Shown: one piece after another, positions 12,111 to 22,753 of the stretch | Layout of the letters: each line of letters begins with the position of its first letter | How positions within the stretch are numbered: the first letter of the stretch is position 1 | Assembly (NCBI GenBank): GCA_036785705.1 | Contig: JAWUZG010000299.1 | Coordinates: 620,001-684,000 of the forward strand | Direction of reading: 5' to 3' | Length of the DNA: 64,000 bases | Origin: Acanthornis magna | Taxonomy: Eukaryota; Chordata; Aves; Passeriformes; Acanthizidae | Notes under the pieces: model-generated | Told to the model about the DNA's origin: nothing | The model's input: the letters and a program-made list of their open reading frames with translations, nothing else | Database searches by the model: none | Translations under genes and position numbers: made by a program

Positions 12111-13760
12111 CCTTAACTTTCCCAGGGAATGAAGTAAGACTGATGGACATGTAATTTCCTCAATCCTCCTTTAAGCCCTTCTTGTAGGTGGTGGTGACAT
12201 TAACCTTCTTCCAGTCTTCCAGGACATCCCCTGACCTCCCCAACTCGTAAAAGACTATGGGGAGCAGCCTCACAATGACATCAGCCAGCTCCTTTAACTT
12301 GCTCAGGATTTACAAGGGTCAAGCTCCTCTAATAGTTCCCATACTCACCCTTCCTTCACTGGTGGTGGGTCTGTATTTGCATGAACCTGGATTCAGTTCC
12401 CAAGGACTGGGGCCTGACAGTGCTGGTGACGACAGAGGCGAAGGATGTGTTGAGAACCTCCATCTTTTCAGCTTTGCTGGGGACACCTCTCCTGTTACAC
12501 AGTGGGCCTGTATTTTCTTCTGTTTCTGCTTGTTGTTTAAATACCTGATGAACCTTTTCTTGTAGCTTTTCAACATTGCTGACCAATGCCATTTTGAGAT
12601 GAGCTTTTGCTTTTCTAACTGCAGGTTTGCATACCCTGGTAATGCCCTTGGAGTTCTCGGTGGGTATTTGACTGCTTTTCCATCACTGGCACTCTTTCTT
12701 TTTGATTTGAGCAGACCCAGAAGCTCACAGCAAGCCAAGGGATTCTCTTGTACTGCCTGCTTCCCTTCCCTCTAAAATGGTTGAAAGTTTTGATGCTTCC
12801 AGAACATTCTTGAATAAACCCAGCACACACTAGTTACCAGTTCCTTTAGCCTCCAAGGAATTTTCCCACAGAATCCCTCCCAACCGGGCTATAAGCAAAC
12901 TGAACATTGTTCTTCTAAAATCGAAACCCTCTGTCTTAGCACAAACCTCCAGGGTGCTCAGAAGACCCCAAATTCTACAATGTTGTGATCTTGGCAGCCA
13001 AGGCCATCACTGACTGAGGAACTACAAAGCAGGTTTTCATGGCCTGAGAGTAGAAATTCCAGCAGCAGTTCATCCTGGCCGGCATATCTGAAAACTGTAT
13101 GAGGAAGCTGTCCTCTAGGCATTCCAAGGACTTCATGTCACCTGAACTGACATGTGAGCTGCTGTGTTGAACTTGCAATAAAGGTTTGCATCGTTGAAGT
13201 TACCCATAAGAACCAGGTTCTGTTGACCCAAACTTGTTCAAGTGCCCCAGATATTGCTTTGGCCTTCTCATCTTGGTTTAGAGGTCAGTGGCAGATGCCT
13301 ATGGCAAGATTGCTCCTTGGAGATGATCCCACTGATCTTGGCCCAGGGCGATATCAGCGCCATGGGATAGTCAACAACTGCCACAGCTGACTTCTGGACA
13401 TTCACAGTTCTGACTAACACAGAGCACGACGTGTCCTCCTCTTCTCCCCTTCCCTCCCCGTGTTTCCGGAGCAGCCGTCAGCCATCCCTGGCAATCCTTC
13501 AGTCACATCAGTGGTCCCACAGTGTTACACTTACTCCTGTGACACCATAAGTTCCCAACAGGGCATGGTGCTCTGGTTCCTCTGGCGAGTTCCCCGCACC
13601 AGACACATCCACTCAAGGTGCTGCTGCCCTGGTTCTCATCTTGGAAGAAAGCTAAGGAGCATTTGTTCCTTCTCTTGGTGGCCTGGCTAATTTCCCACTT
13701 GGATGCAATGACCCAAGTGTTGCCACTTTCAACCCTGCCCCTCAAGACCTTCAGTTTAAA
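12111..13760 (-). mobile_element. Old CR1 LINE body lacking its 3' end
   Basis: On the plus strand this is the complement of the CR1 ORF2 body. 'cccagggaatgaagtaagac' and 'gacatcagccagctccttta' correspond to the reverse-transcriptase fingers/palm region, and a complement of the endonuclease motif follows at 13193-13207. The copy stops at its left edge against an LTR, so the 3' third of ORF2 and the 3' UTR are missing. This is unusual because CR1 normally loses its 5' end. The right edge is approximate. Divergence is much higher than in the copy at 51034-55150. Confidence 0.75.
12356..12592 (-). pseudogene. CR1 ORF2 fragment, linker before RT (dead)
   Basis: The longest clean frame in this CR1 copy (about 78 codons) contains KAEKMEVLNTSFASVV, which aligns with the CR1 linker motif (E)KAEVLNAFFASVF just upstream of the reverse-transcriptase core. 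It is not a gene of the host. The endonuclease motif MGDFN appears upstream (13193-13207) as MGNFN, with Asn at the position of the metal-binding Asp. The reading frame is broken between these points, so no enzyme could be made. Confidence 0.7.
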
Positions 13761-16700
13761 ATCCGCCTCACCAAGTAGGCCAATCTACTGCCACATATTC
13801 ACAAATACTTTTATTTACATATTAATACTATAGCATAGAACACTTCCAAGTTGTCATACCCTCTGCAAGCTCATGATTTACTCCTGAATTACTACGTTCC
13901 TGATCACGATCTAATGGAAAGCTAAACCAGTGGCTTGTCTAAAACTGGTTTATTTTGCAATTTTTTTAATAGGCCAGTACTAAAACAAAAGTGATGCTGA
14001 AATGAAAATAATTCTTAATTTAGGAAGATTTCTGTGAAAATGACAGCTTTTCCATGTTGTTCTTGAGGGTATCATTAGCGTTTTAGAAATTTGTATGCAT
14101 CAATTATTTTGTTTTTAAGGTAACTTGTGTCCCAAAGGGTTGTGTATAAATATTTTATCCCACACTATTTTATGACTGTGTGAATTCACCATTTAAACTC
14201 CAGTTATCTGAAAAAGCATTGTGACTCATTTTTTGCTTGCCTTTTCAGGTGTTTCATCCAGAACTATTAGGAGAGCATGTCCATCCCTCATTATCCCTGG
14301 AAAACGGCAAATCTGATGAAACAGAAATGACACCAAAAAGAATGATTTCTTTCTTTCATCTTTAATTGCAGATTTGTGTGAACTCATGCAACTCTAAGTT
14401 ACCTAAAGGCTTGAATTGCTGATTTTGTTGTTATTTTAGCTCAGATTTCTTGAAATGTTATTATGGAAAGAAAAAAAATATCTTAATCTCTGTACTGGTA
14501 ATGAACCAGTTGTGTGCAACTTTCACTATCTGAATTTTATTTAGCTATTCTTACAGAGCTAAAGCTTGGTCAGCATACCTATTTATACAAGTTTATTCCT
14601 GTTATCCTATTGCTTTAAACTAACCATTTTCCTCAGGCACCTAATGATGTAGAAAAGTACCTAAATATTCAGGTAAGAATTATTCTTAGCAAGCAATGAT
14701 GGAAAATGATCCTTAAATAAAACTGCTTTTATGGCCTGCAAAACAATAGAGCATTTTGTAAATTTAATCAGGCTGTTTGCATACTCCTCAAATGAACGTA
14801 TTTAAATCAGGTGATTGCATGCAAGGCACAGTGCACCATTTCAAACAGGACTATGCACCGTACTTGGACAGGTCCATGTGATTCCCTGTCCAGTGTACCT
14901 TCTTGTCACTGGTTTAAAGGCTCTAAATATCCTTATTGAATTGAAGAAAAGGTATCATGTTGGAAAAGCATTAAACATGTGGTCTATGGGAGCTCAGTAT
15001 TTTAATCCCCAGAAAGCTTTTATATGACCTTTGTGCTTCATTGCAGCCATCTACGAAACAGGGACGATAAATGTGTTTTTTTCCAACTCTCTTTTGACCT
15101 CCTGTTTTATGACTTAAATATACATATTTTTATATATACAAGTAAGTATCCATATGTTTTTTATACACAGGTCAATGTTCCTTCTCAAAATATGTGAAGT
15201 TTTCTGGCAGCTCTCACAGCTGTGCCATCTGTAAAAAACCTTCACTTCATCAGATGAGAAATGCTGCAGATGAATCAAGACGCTGTCCCCATATTTATTC
15301 TACTATTGTCAACCCACATGATTTTCTCTCCCTTTTCTTCTTGGCTGCCTATGTGAATTATTCCTCCTTACCACACTCTGAAGAGATTTTCTTCCCTGAA
15401 CACAAGGAGAGCCTTTGGTGTTGAGCAAAAGACTTTTCAGAAGGTTAAACTATAGGAAACATTGAACAGGAAATAAGGAGGAAAAAAAGAGAAATTGATT
15501 CAAGGGAAATTTTCAGATGGATTCAAATTCTGCTCTGTTAAAATGACATCTTTAAGGAAACCACCCTGATCTCTCATGAGCTGTAAAGGGGCTGACACCA
15601 CAGGAACACACATTCCTGGGAAATAGAGGAAATTGTTCAAGTGCCTTCCTTTAGGTACACGCTAATATAGCCTTTTGATCACTGGTTAGGATCTTGTTTC
15701 ATCTGTTCGGCTCACTGATCTTGCCTGGGTTTTTCAGCTTTTCATGATTTTCCTTCTCTGCAGGCTGTCCATCGGTTGCATTTCCCCACGGAACTCTGCC
15801 AATGCAACCTGGCTAAATATCTGCTGGTACTAGAAGCTAATAAATCTTTCCAGAAGTAGAGGCAGCTCTGAGAATGCTTCGAATTTAAACTCTGTTTTAT
15901 ATCCTTGGCTCAGCAGAAAGATTCCCTCTCTGAGAACAAAAGCTCCAACAGTGAAGTAGAGCTGAAATTCCTTGAAGTGGCAAAATTTTCCCTAAGTCAA
16001 GGCTGAAGTTTAACTCTGGATAACCAAACAGAGCGCAGCACTGTCTGAGAAGCTAAACCTTAACTGGCCTGGCTTTTACTTCAGGCTTTGAAAGCTGATC
16101 TAACTGCCTGTTAGATTTCCCTTCACTGAATAAAACAAATTGCTGTTTTCAGTGAGATTACATACTGGTTCTCTGCAAAAATCATTCAGATTACTTGAAG
16201 GTTAGAAATCAATAAAATAAAGTGTCCATAAATCAAGAAAGGAGAAACCCATTTCTAAACTCATTTTCTTTTCCTATGGTCTCTTCAGATAGTCTGATAG
16301 AAAAGTGATTGTAGTAGATTTGGAAAGATTTTGTTGCAAGTGTCTTTCCTCCTCTAGATCTGGATCTTGTTGGAGCATCAAATAAAGAATATCCCATTCC
16401 CTCCCAGAAAACACGGCTGGTTTTTCTTGCTTTTTGGGAGAATTTAGACCCCAGTAGAGAACGAAGTTCTGAAATGTATCACAAGGAGACTTCTCTAATG
16501 TACTGAAGAGTCAGGGCTCCAACAGGAAATAAAATCATCATGTCCATATTATATGTATTATTTTAATATCCAAATGGATTTAATGTGTTTTGTCTGTATG
16601 AAGATTTCAGATAGCTATGAAAAATTATTTCCTTCTATGCTAGGCTTTCTAAAGCTCAGAGTTCTTGCACTCTCTGACACATATTATCCTTTCTGTTGAT

Positions 16701-17462
16701 GAAATATGAGATTTACAATAAGCTTCATGTCTAACATTATTCTTTACACTTTGATGAATGTTACACTCATTCCTAAATTTATGAGCAAATGAAAAACTTT
16801 TACAGCTATGGAATAGAAAACAGAAAATAGTTTTCTCATTTTAATAACTTTAATTAAATTTTTCTATGTACTGTAATTTTAACACTCACGAACAGGAATA
16901 GACACACCAGCAAGTAATAAATCAGCCTTGCCATTCCTCTGTTATTTCCCACCATGAGTGAATGTTACAGATTTATGTTCCGGTAATTCATCACTTCCCA
17001 TCCATTATTCTGTGAATAATTTGTTGTGTTTATAATAACAGATTCTAAAACTCGTTATATTTAAATCCTCAGAAACTAGAAAGTGCATGAATTAGAAGGT
17101 TAAAAAAAGCCCTGAATATGAAATTGGCTGCTTTGGTAAAATACAGATCCAAAGTTACAATTTTTTAATTTCAGGGGTAATAAAACAGTGTTTACCTGCT
17201 GCAGCAGAGCGAGGGATAGTGGGTAAAGCCTCTGTCATGACAACTAGAAGTATATTAAGAAGCAAAGATCAGCTAAAAACTACAAGCCCGGTCTCCTAAT
17301 GATTGTAGCCTCACTTTCATTAAATTAAATACATTACTTCATTTGGTGTATTTTTGTTATGTGAAAACCTAATCAGCTTTGCTATCTAAGATCTTTACAA
17401 TCTTTTATCTGTCTCTTATTGACTTTTATTTAATCTATCTCATAGCATAACTCTGGTGTTCA
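13761..17462. other. AT-rich sequence, one weak exon-like signal
   Basis: I see no repeat family here. At 14249-14365 a pyrimidine-rich acceptor-like sequence ending in CAG is followed by a 38-codon open stretch to TAA (see findings). The remainder is AT-rich, with TATA-like runs around 15118-15160, and shows no gene. A 70-codon frame at 14815-15027 and a 76-codon frame at 15194-15424 have no recognised domain. Confidence 0.4.
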
Positions 17463-17525
17463 GTCAAAGGTTGGACTGGATGATCTTAGAGCTCTTTTCC
17501 AACCTCTATGATACTGTGATTCATG
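17463..17525 (+). mobile_element. CR1 LINE extreme 3' end
   Basis: It reads 'aaggttggactggatgatct', then 'ttccaacctctatgatactg' and 'tgattcatg', which is the last 60 bp of a CR1 in the sense direction, with the terminal ATTCTATG-like repeat decayed. Nothing upstream belongs to the same copy. Confidence 0.85.
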
Positions 17526-17649
17526 GTCCATACTACACTGAATGTTCGGATTTTTTTATAATCTAATTTTTATAACACTGGAACTCTGAAATGGGAAATG
17601 TATGTTGGAATGAATACCTGAATGGAAAACTTTAAAACTGTGCATAAGG

Positions 17650-17745
17650 GCTTGGAGCTGTGTCAGGGGAGGTTTAGGTGGATATTAGGAAAGGCTCTTC
17701 CCCCAGAGGGTGGTCAGTGCACTGGGACAGTGACTTTTCCCAAGT
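17650..17745 (+). mobile_element. CR1 LINE 3' UTR fragment
   Basis: The segment 'ggagctgtgtcaggggaggt', 'gatattaggaaaggctcttc', 'cccagagggtggtcagtgca' follows the CR1 3' UTR about 200-300 bp before its end. It lies 125 bp downstream of a CR1 3' end, so the two are either separate insertions or a rearranged copy. Confidence 0.75.
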
Positions 17746-19003
17746 TCAGACCTTTCATGCCTTAAATCTGAGTTCCACTTTTCTTCCAGCTAGATGTAAA
17801 TATGTTGTCGTTTTCCTCCCTATTCCAGTTGTGAAAACTATCAATCAAACATAAAACTAAAGCAGTCTAATTAAACTGTGTGCTGGGAAGCAAATCATTG
17901 CCTGGTGGAATTTGCTTTGTGACCCAAAATTCCACACTGGGCTTGCTTTAAGCATTGAAGATGGTAGAGACACCTGAGAAACAGCAATTTTTCCCAGAGA
18001 CGTGTTTCCTTTTGATGCAAACCTTGAAATGGCAGTGTCACAGTTGCAAATGTGTTTTACTAAAAATAGATTCCTTTAAATTTCATGCAGACAAACACCA
18101 TCCCAAACCAGGAATTCTAAGAGTAGGGCACCACATGGCTGCCCTGTGCTCAGACTTTTCACACCCACTTATGAGATGGGAATTGAGAGAGCCTGAAAAA
18201 CAGACACTACGAATCTCAGATGGAAAAGGATACAGCCAAAATTATAAGCATAAAATAGAAGAAATAAATTTTTAAAATAAATTCAATTAAAGAGTAAAAG
18301 AAATTGGTTACCACAACAAAAACTTAGTGACTCTTGTAAAGCAAAAGCTATTTTATACATTAATTCTGAATCCTACTTCCAAATGAGGAGTGGTGGGTGG
18401 ACAAATTCCAGAAGAAGAGATCCTGAAGCTTACCCAGGCTACCTGAGAGTTCCCTGTCTGAGGCACTTGCTCATGGCACAACTTCTAGACAAATTCAAGT
18501 CCAGTACATGGCAACTCTGCCTTTACAGTGAGTTTTGCGATAATTTTATTTATTTTTGCAATAAGGCCTGTTTTCATTTCTCTGTGTAATATAAAATTTT
18601 TCAAATGGGGGGATTTTGTGAGATTTGGGAACAATTTTGAGTATGAAAATCTAAGGGGAGGTCATCAACACACTACACACCTGCTACCACATTTCTAATG
18701 AAAGCTTAATGCAAAATCCATCACACCTTCTGTACAGGTGTGACTGGCACTGTGGATAATCCATGAATGAAAGACTGAAGAAAAGACCCGAGGAAAATTA
18801 AGCTTCTGATATGCAGCCTACAAAAACTGGAGGAAAAAAATATTCCTACCAAAAGAAGTATTAGTTACAGAGATGGATGTGAATATATTAAAATAACTGA
18901 AATGTTAAACTCTTGCAGAGCATCTGTGGTTTAATTTTTTCTCTGATAAAAAATAAACAAATCCATGACATTTTTTCTGAGCAGGTGCTGATTGTGTCAG
19001 TAG
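17746..19003. other. AT-rich sequence with an isolated 100-codon frame
   Basis: The only coding-like signal is a plus-strand frame with an ATG at 17961 and a stop at 18275, about 105 codons. Within it, 18036-18098 encodes a spacing that fits one C2H2 zinc finger (CHSC, 12 residues, H, 3 residues, H). No other finger, promoter or splice support is visible. The rest is unannotated. Confidence 0.35.
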
Positions 19004-19135
19004 GATCACAGGAATCTCAGGGCACCCCTAGTCCTACTCCTGCCCAAAGCAGGGGCAGCTCTGAGGTGAGACCAGATTGCTCAAAACTTTAGTCAGCCAA
19101 TCACTGAAAATCATCAAGGATGGGGATAACAAATT
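19004..19135 (-). mobile_element. Old CR1 LINE 3' fragment
   Basis: Starting at 'gatcacaggaatctcagg', the segment passes through 'cctgcccaaagcaggggcag', 'cagattgctcaaaactttag' and 'gaaaatcatcaaggatgggg', which follows the complement of an older CR1 3' UTR type. It is well diverged. Minus-strand element, 5'-truncated. Confidence 0.65.
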
Positions 19136-20104
19136 TATTTGCTTTGATTCTTGAATTATTTCAGGGCAATGAAGAAAAGCAGTTTTTCCAGACAGATTTT
19201 CAGTCATGGGATGAATCAAAAGAATTCAGTGGGCCATGCCTGAAGCAAGGTCCTACTCGCTGTGTTTCAGAGTATCAGACCTAGCTCTCACGGAAAGCCA
19301 GAGACATTACCACAATAATTTAAATTATATCAAGTGAAAAGAGTACGTAAAGCAAGAAATCCTTTCTAAATGAGTCCACAGAAAAAGGACAATTATTTGC
19401 AATGAAGAGTGGTCAGCAAAACCCTAGGAGTGTTTGAAATTAGACACCTATGAGCTGAATTTATAAAAATAATGATGTTGAAAGAGCAGATCAGCTGCTC
19501 TAAAAAAAAATAAATATCTAGTGGAAACAAGGTATTGAGAGAACTCCAGTTCTGCTAAGGATATTTACTGTCCAAGCAGGCTGAAAGCAAAAGGATAGGA
19601 ATGACCTCTAAAAATCATTTAACAGCGGTAAATGTCCAGACAACATGAGTTGTTAGAATATATTTCATTGAACAGAATTCTATTCAATGAAATGTAGAAT
19701 TCATAGAATAATATTTCATTATAAGTACTGGGAATAGAACAGAAAAGAGAGACATGGTGAGCCTGCAATACTTCCCTCAAACAGATGAAAGTTACGTACT
19801 GGGGAGTGTAGCGCTTATTCGTTTTTCAAAACAGAGATTATCTTAAAAAGTTATAAGGAGCTAGCATAGGGCCTGTTCTTGAAATAAAGCCCTAATGACA
19901 TCAATGCTGCCTGTGAAAAACTCGTGTGTTTTCTGGAGCATATGCAAAGTAGGTGCAGAAACAGAAAATTAATATAAATTACATGAGACTTTTGTCAGCT
20001 TGCTGAAAATTCCCCTTTTTATTGCTTTGTGACACAAGTAGATTGGGTGCTGCTTCAAACCTTGAAAGCAGCTAAATTCTTCTTCTCTTTCTTACATTTG
20101 CATT
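19136..20104. other. AT-rich sequence containing a palindrome
   Basis: I see no gene. The stretch contains a 32-bp near-perfect palindrome at 19662-19693, listed separately. Confidence 0.45.
19662..19693. repeat. 32-bp near-perfect palindrome
   Basis: The arms 'atttcattgaa' (19662-19672) and 'ttcaatgaaat' (19683-19693) are exact reverse complements, and the centre is the 8-bp palindrome 'agaattct' (19674-19681). Only one base pair (19673 against 19682) fails to match. Two more outer pairs match beyond one mismatch. A second GAATTC and a second ATTTCATT occur within the next 40 bases. Confidence 0.9.
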
Positions 20105-20360
20105 TCATGGAATCACAGAATTGCTCAGGTTGGAAAATCAGCCCAGCACCATCATGCTCACCACTAAACCGTGTCCTCAAGTGTCGCAGCCATGTATTTT
20201 TTGAATCCTTCAAGGCATGGTGATTCCACCACTGCCCTGGGCAACATATTCCAATGCCTGAGCACCTTTTCTGTGAGGAAATCTTACCTAATATCTGATC
20301 TAAACCTTCTTTGACCCAACTTAAGACCATTTCCTCTTCTCCTGACAGTTTGCTACAGGA
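20105..20360 (-). mobile_element. CR1 LINE 3' fragment
   Basis: It starts with 'catggaatcacagaattgct', followed by 'gcccagcaccatcatgctca', 'ccactaaaccgtgtcctcaa', 'gattccaccactgccctggg' and 'aatatctgatctaaaccttc'. This is the complement of the CR1 3' UTR type also seen at 26716, 42183 and 45065. Length about 250 bp, 5'-truncated. Confidence 0.9.
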
Positions 20361-20970
20361 TGACTTTTCATTGCTTATTATTTCACCATTAAGAATATCC
20401 TGTCAGTCCAACCTGTGCAAGCACATGCTGTGATATTGTTCAGATTCAGAAGGAGATGTTACTTGCACTTGCTAAAAAAACCAGAATCCCTGCAATGTTC
20501 CAATTCATCCTGAAAATTAATGATATCTTTCAGCAGGAGCCTAAGCAGTTGCTTGAGCCCAAACCTGCCTTCAGAACAAGCCATCCCACAAGAGTGGGAT
20601 TAGCTGAGTGTCACAAGAGCCTGAGCTGCACAGAGCTCTGAGACTGAGCTGTGTTGATCTCTTCTTCCTCTGAATGACCCCAAGGGACCAAACTCCTGCT
20701 CCTAATCACCAGCTAAAGATTTAAGAAATTAATAAATAATATTAGGCCCTCCAACTTTTAAAATACACAAAGGAACTGTAAAACATAAAGTAGAAATTAA
20801 AAATTAACTTACACATTGCTTTCTGTTGGTTCCTGACTTCCATTTTACCAGTTCAACAGGTATACATCAATACACTGAGTCCTAGCCCTTCAGAAATTCC
20901 CTAGGATCTTCAAGGGTTTTCCCTCACCTCCACAGTCTGGCTGTCTCCTTCACGTTTCTAGTTTCCCACT
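20361..20970. other. Unannotated AT-rich sequence
   Basis: I see no gene or repeat. A 61-codon frame at 20456-20641 has no recognised domain. Confidence 0.4.
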
Positions 20971-21066
20971 ATGGAATTACAGAATCCCAGACTTGTTCGC
21001 TTTGGAAGGGACCTTAAAGTTCATCTCAACCCAACCGCTGCCGTGGGTAGGGACACCTCCAACTAG
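20971..21066 (-). mobile_element. CR1 LINE 3' tail, short
   Basis: It contains 'atggaattacagaatcccag', then 'tttggaagggaccttaaagt' and 'gtgggtagggacacctccaa'. These are the last 95 bp of a CR1 read on the minus strand. Confidence 0.88.
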
Positions 21067-22531
21067 AAGTCATATAAATCTATAACTCCCCTGTTATGAA
21101 AGTAACTTTCCTGCCTTTCTCAGTCTCTTCCTCTCCCCAAGGGATCAGTTTATGTATTTCTTTTATAAAAGCATATCAAAAGAGGGAGTTGGGGAATAAA
21201 ACAAACGAAAATTCATCATCATAATGAGATGGAAATCTCATCAGAATCCACTAAGCAGAGATTGGTCTTGGCTATCTTTTACAGAGAAACCAAATGTCTT
21301 TCTACTTACAGGTGCAGTAGGATGAAACACAGTGTTGGTATAGAAAAAAGGTTCCTAATTAAAAAGAAATCTTAAAAAAAAAAAGAAAGTAGAAAAGTTA
21401 TTTACTAGTAATCTTTAAAAAAAACCCTAAGTTTTCAGTTCTCTTGACTAGAATCATGAGATGTCTTTAAGGACTCTGGACCTTCAAAATAAAACATGGC
21501 AGACTCTAGTAAAAGCAAACATTGAAATCTACCTCAAAAACAATGAGGAAAAAATCTTTAGAATTAACTCATAATTAATATTTAGAATTTAGACTCTTTA
21601 CAGTCTTCAGATAAAATATCCAAAATGCACTTAACAGATCTTTGGAAATCTAAAGGGAGACCAAACAAATTTGTAACCAACCATTAAACAGAGAAGTTTA
21701 TAACAAAGTTCTCTGTTTCCAAATGTAAAAATATTAGTCAAGAATTGTTGAAGTTGAATAGAGCCAACCACAAAGTATAGAAATACAGCCTTGCCACTTT
21801 ATATGGGATGGTAAGTACTATGTTTGTCTCATGGAAAATTTCATGTGCATTCAAAAAGGATTTCTGCATTAATGAGCACCCCACTAAAGTTTGTGCTGTC
21901 ACCTCACTGCACAGAAATGAGCTACACAGACAGAAATCTCAGTGCCAGCACTGATCACCATCCTGGAGAGATCAGACAGCAATCCAAAAACAGGAGGGAA
22001 GAAAACCTTTCAAAATTAAGCCGTTGGTTCTCCCTAAGCAAAGCACAGTGTTTTAGAAGAAAAGAATAAGCATTTTAGAAGAAATGAATATTTGCTACTA
22101 AAGGTTTTACTGATTTCTGACTTTATTCCTTGCAAAACCCTGCCTAATTCACTCAAGGGAAATGCCCAGACACAGAGGCATTCAGGTGCTGCTGCAGAGC
22201 AGGTTCCAGAGGCTGAACCCAGTCCTGGTGAATCCATCAAGCACCACTTGAATGCACAGTGCTATAGCACAGCAAAGCAGCCTGTGACAGGAGAGTTTCT
22301 GCTGCAGAGCACTGCATATGCTTTTCACACCTTTCTAGCAGAGAGCCAAGCATGGCTCTATGATATAGGGGCAAAGACAAAGCAGGACTCCAATTTCTGG
22401 CACCAGAGGACTTGACCAGTCACCAATTCCTGCCCTTCTGCCCTTGAAACCACAATGCATTTCCAAATATATTTCCATTTTTGATGTATTCTGCTATATC
22501 TGAACTCCCATAAACAGATATTCAGAACCAC
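21067..22531. other. AT-rich sequence, no recognised gene
   Basis: I see no repeat or gene. Short frames (81 codons at 21824-22069, 107 codons at 22092-22415) overlap antisense frames and show no domain. Confidence 0.4.
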
Positions 22532-22753
22532 AAATTCACAAAAGAATTTGGTTTGGAAGGGTCCTGACACCCCACCCAATGGCACCCCTGACATGAGCAG
22601 GGACATCTTCCACTGCCCCAGGCTGCTCCAAGCCCCAATGTCCAACCTGGCCTTGGACACTGCCAGGGATCCAGGGGCAGCCACAGCTTCTCTGGGTACC
22701 CCGTGCCTCCCTACTCTCACAAGGAAGATTTCTAAGATATCTAATCTAAATAC
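22532..22753 (-). mobile_element. CR1 LINE 3' fragment
   Basis: The segment runs from 'aaattcacaaaagaatttgg' through 'gagcagggacatcttccact', 'caagccccaatgtccaacct' and 'cagggatccaggggcagcca' to 'atctaatctaaatacatt'. It is the same younger CR1 type as 5485-5730. The 137-codon minus frame overlapping it is a shadow. Confidence 0.9.
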
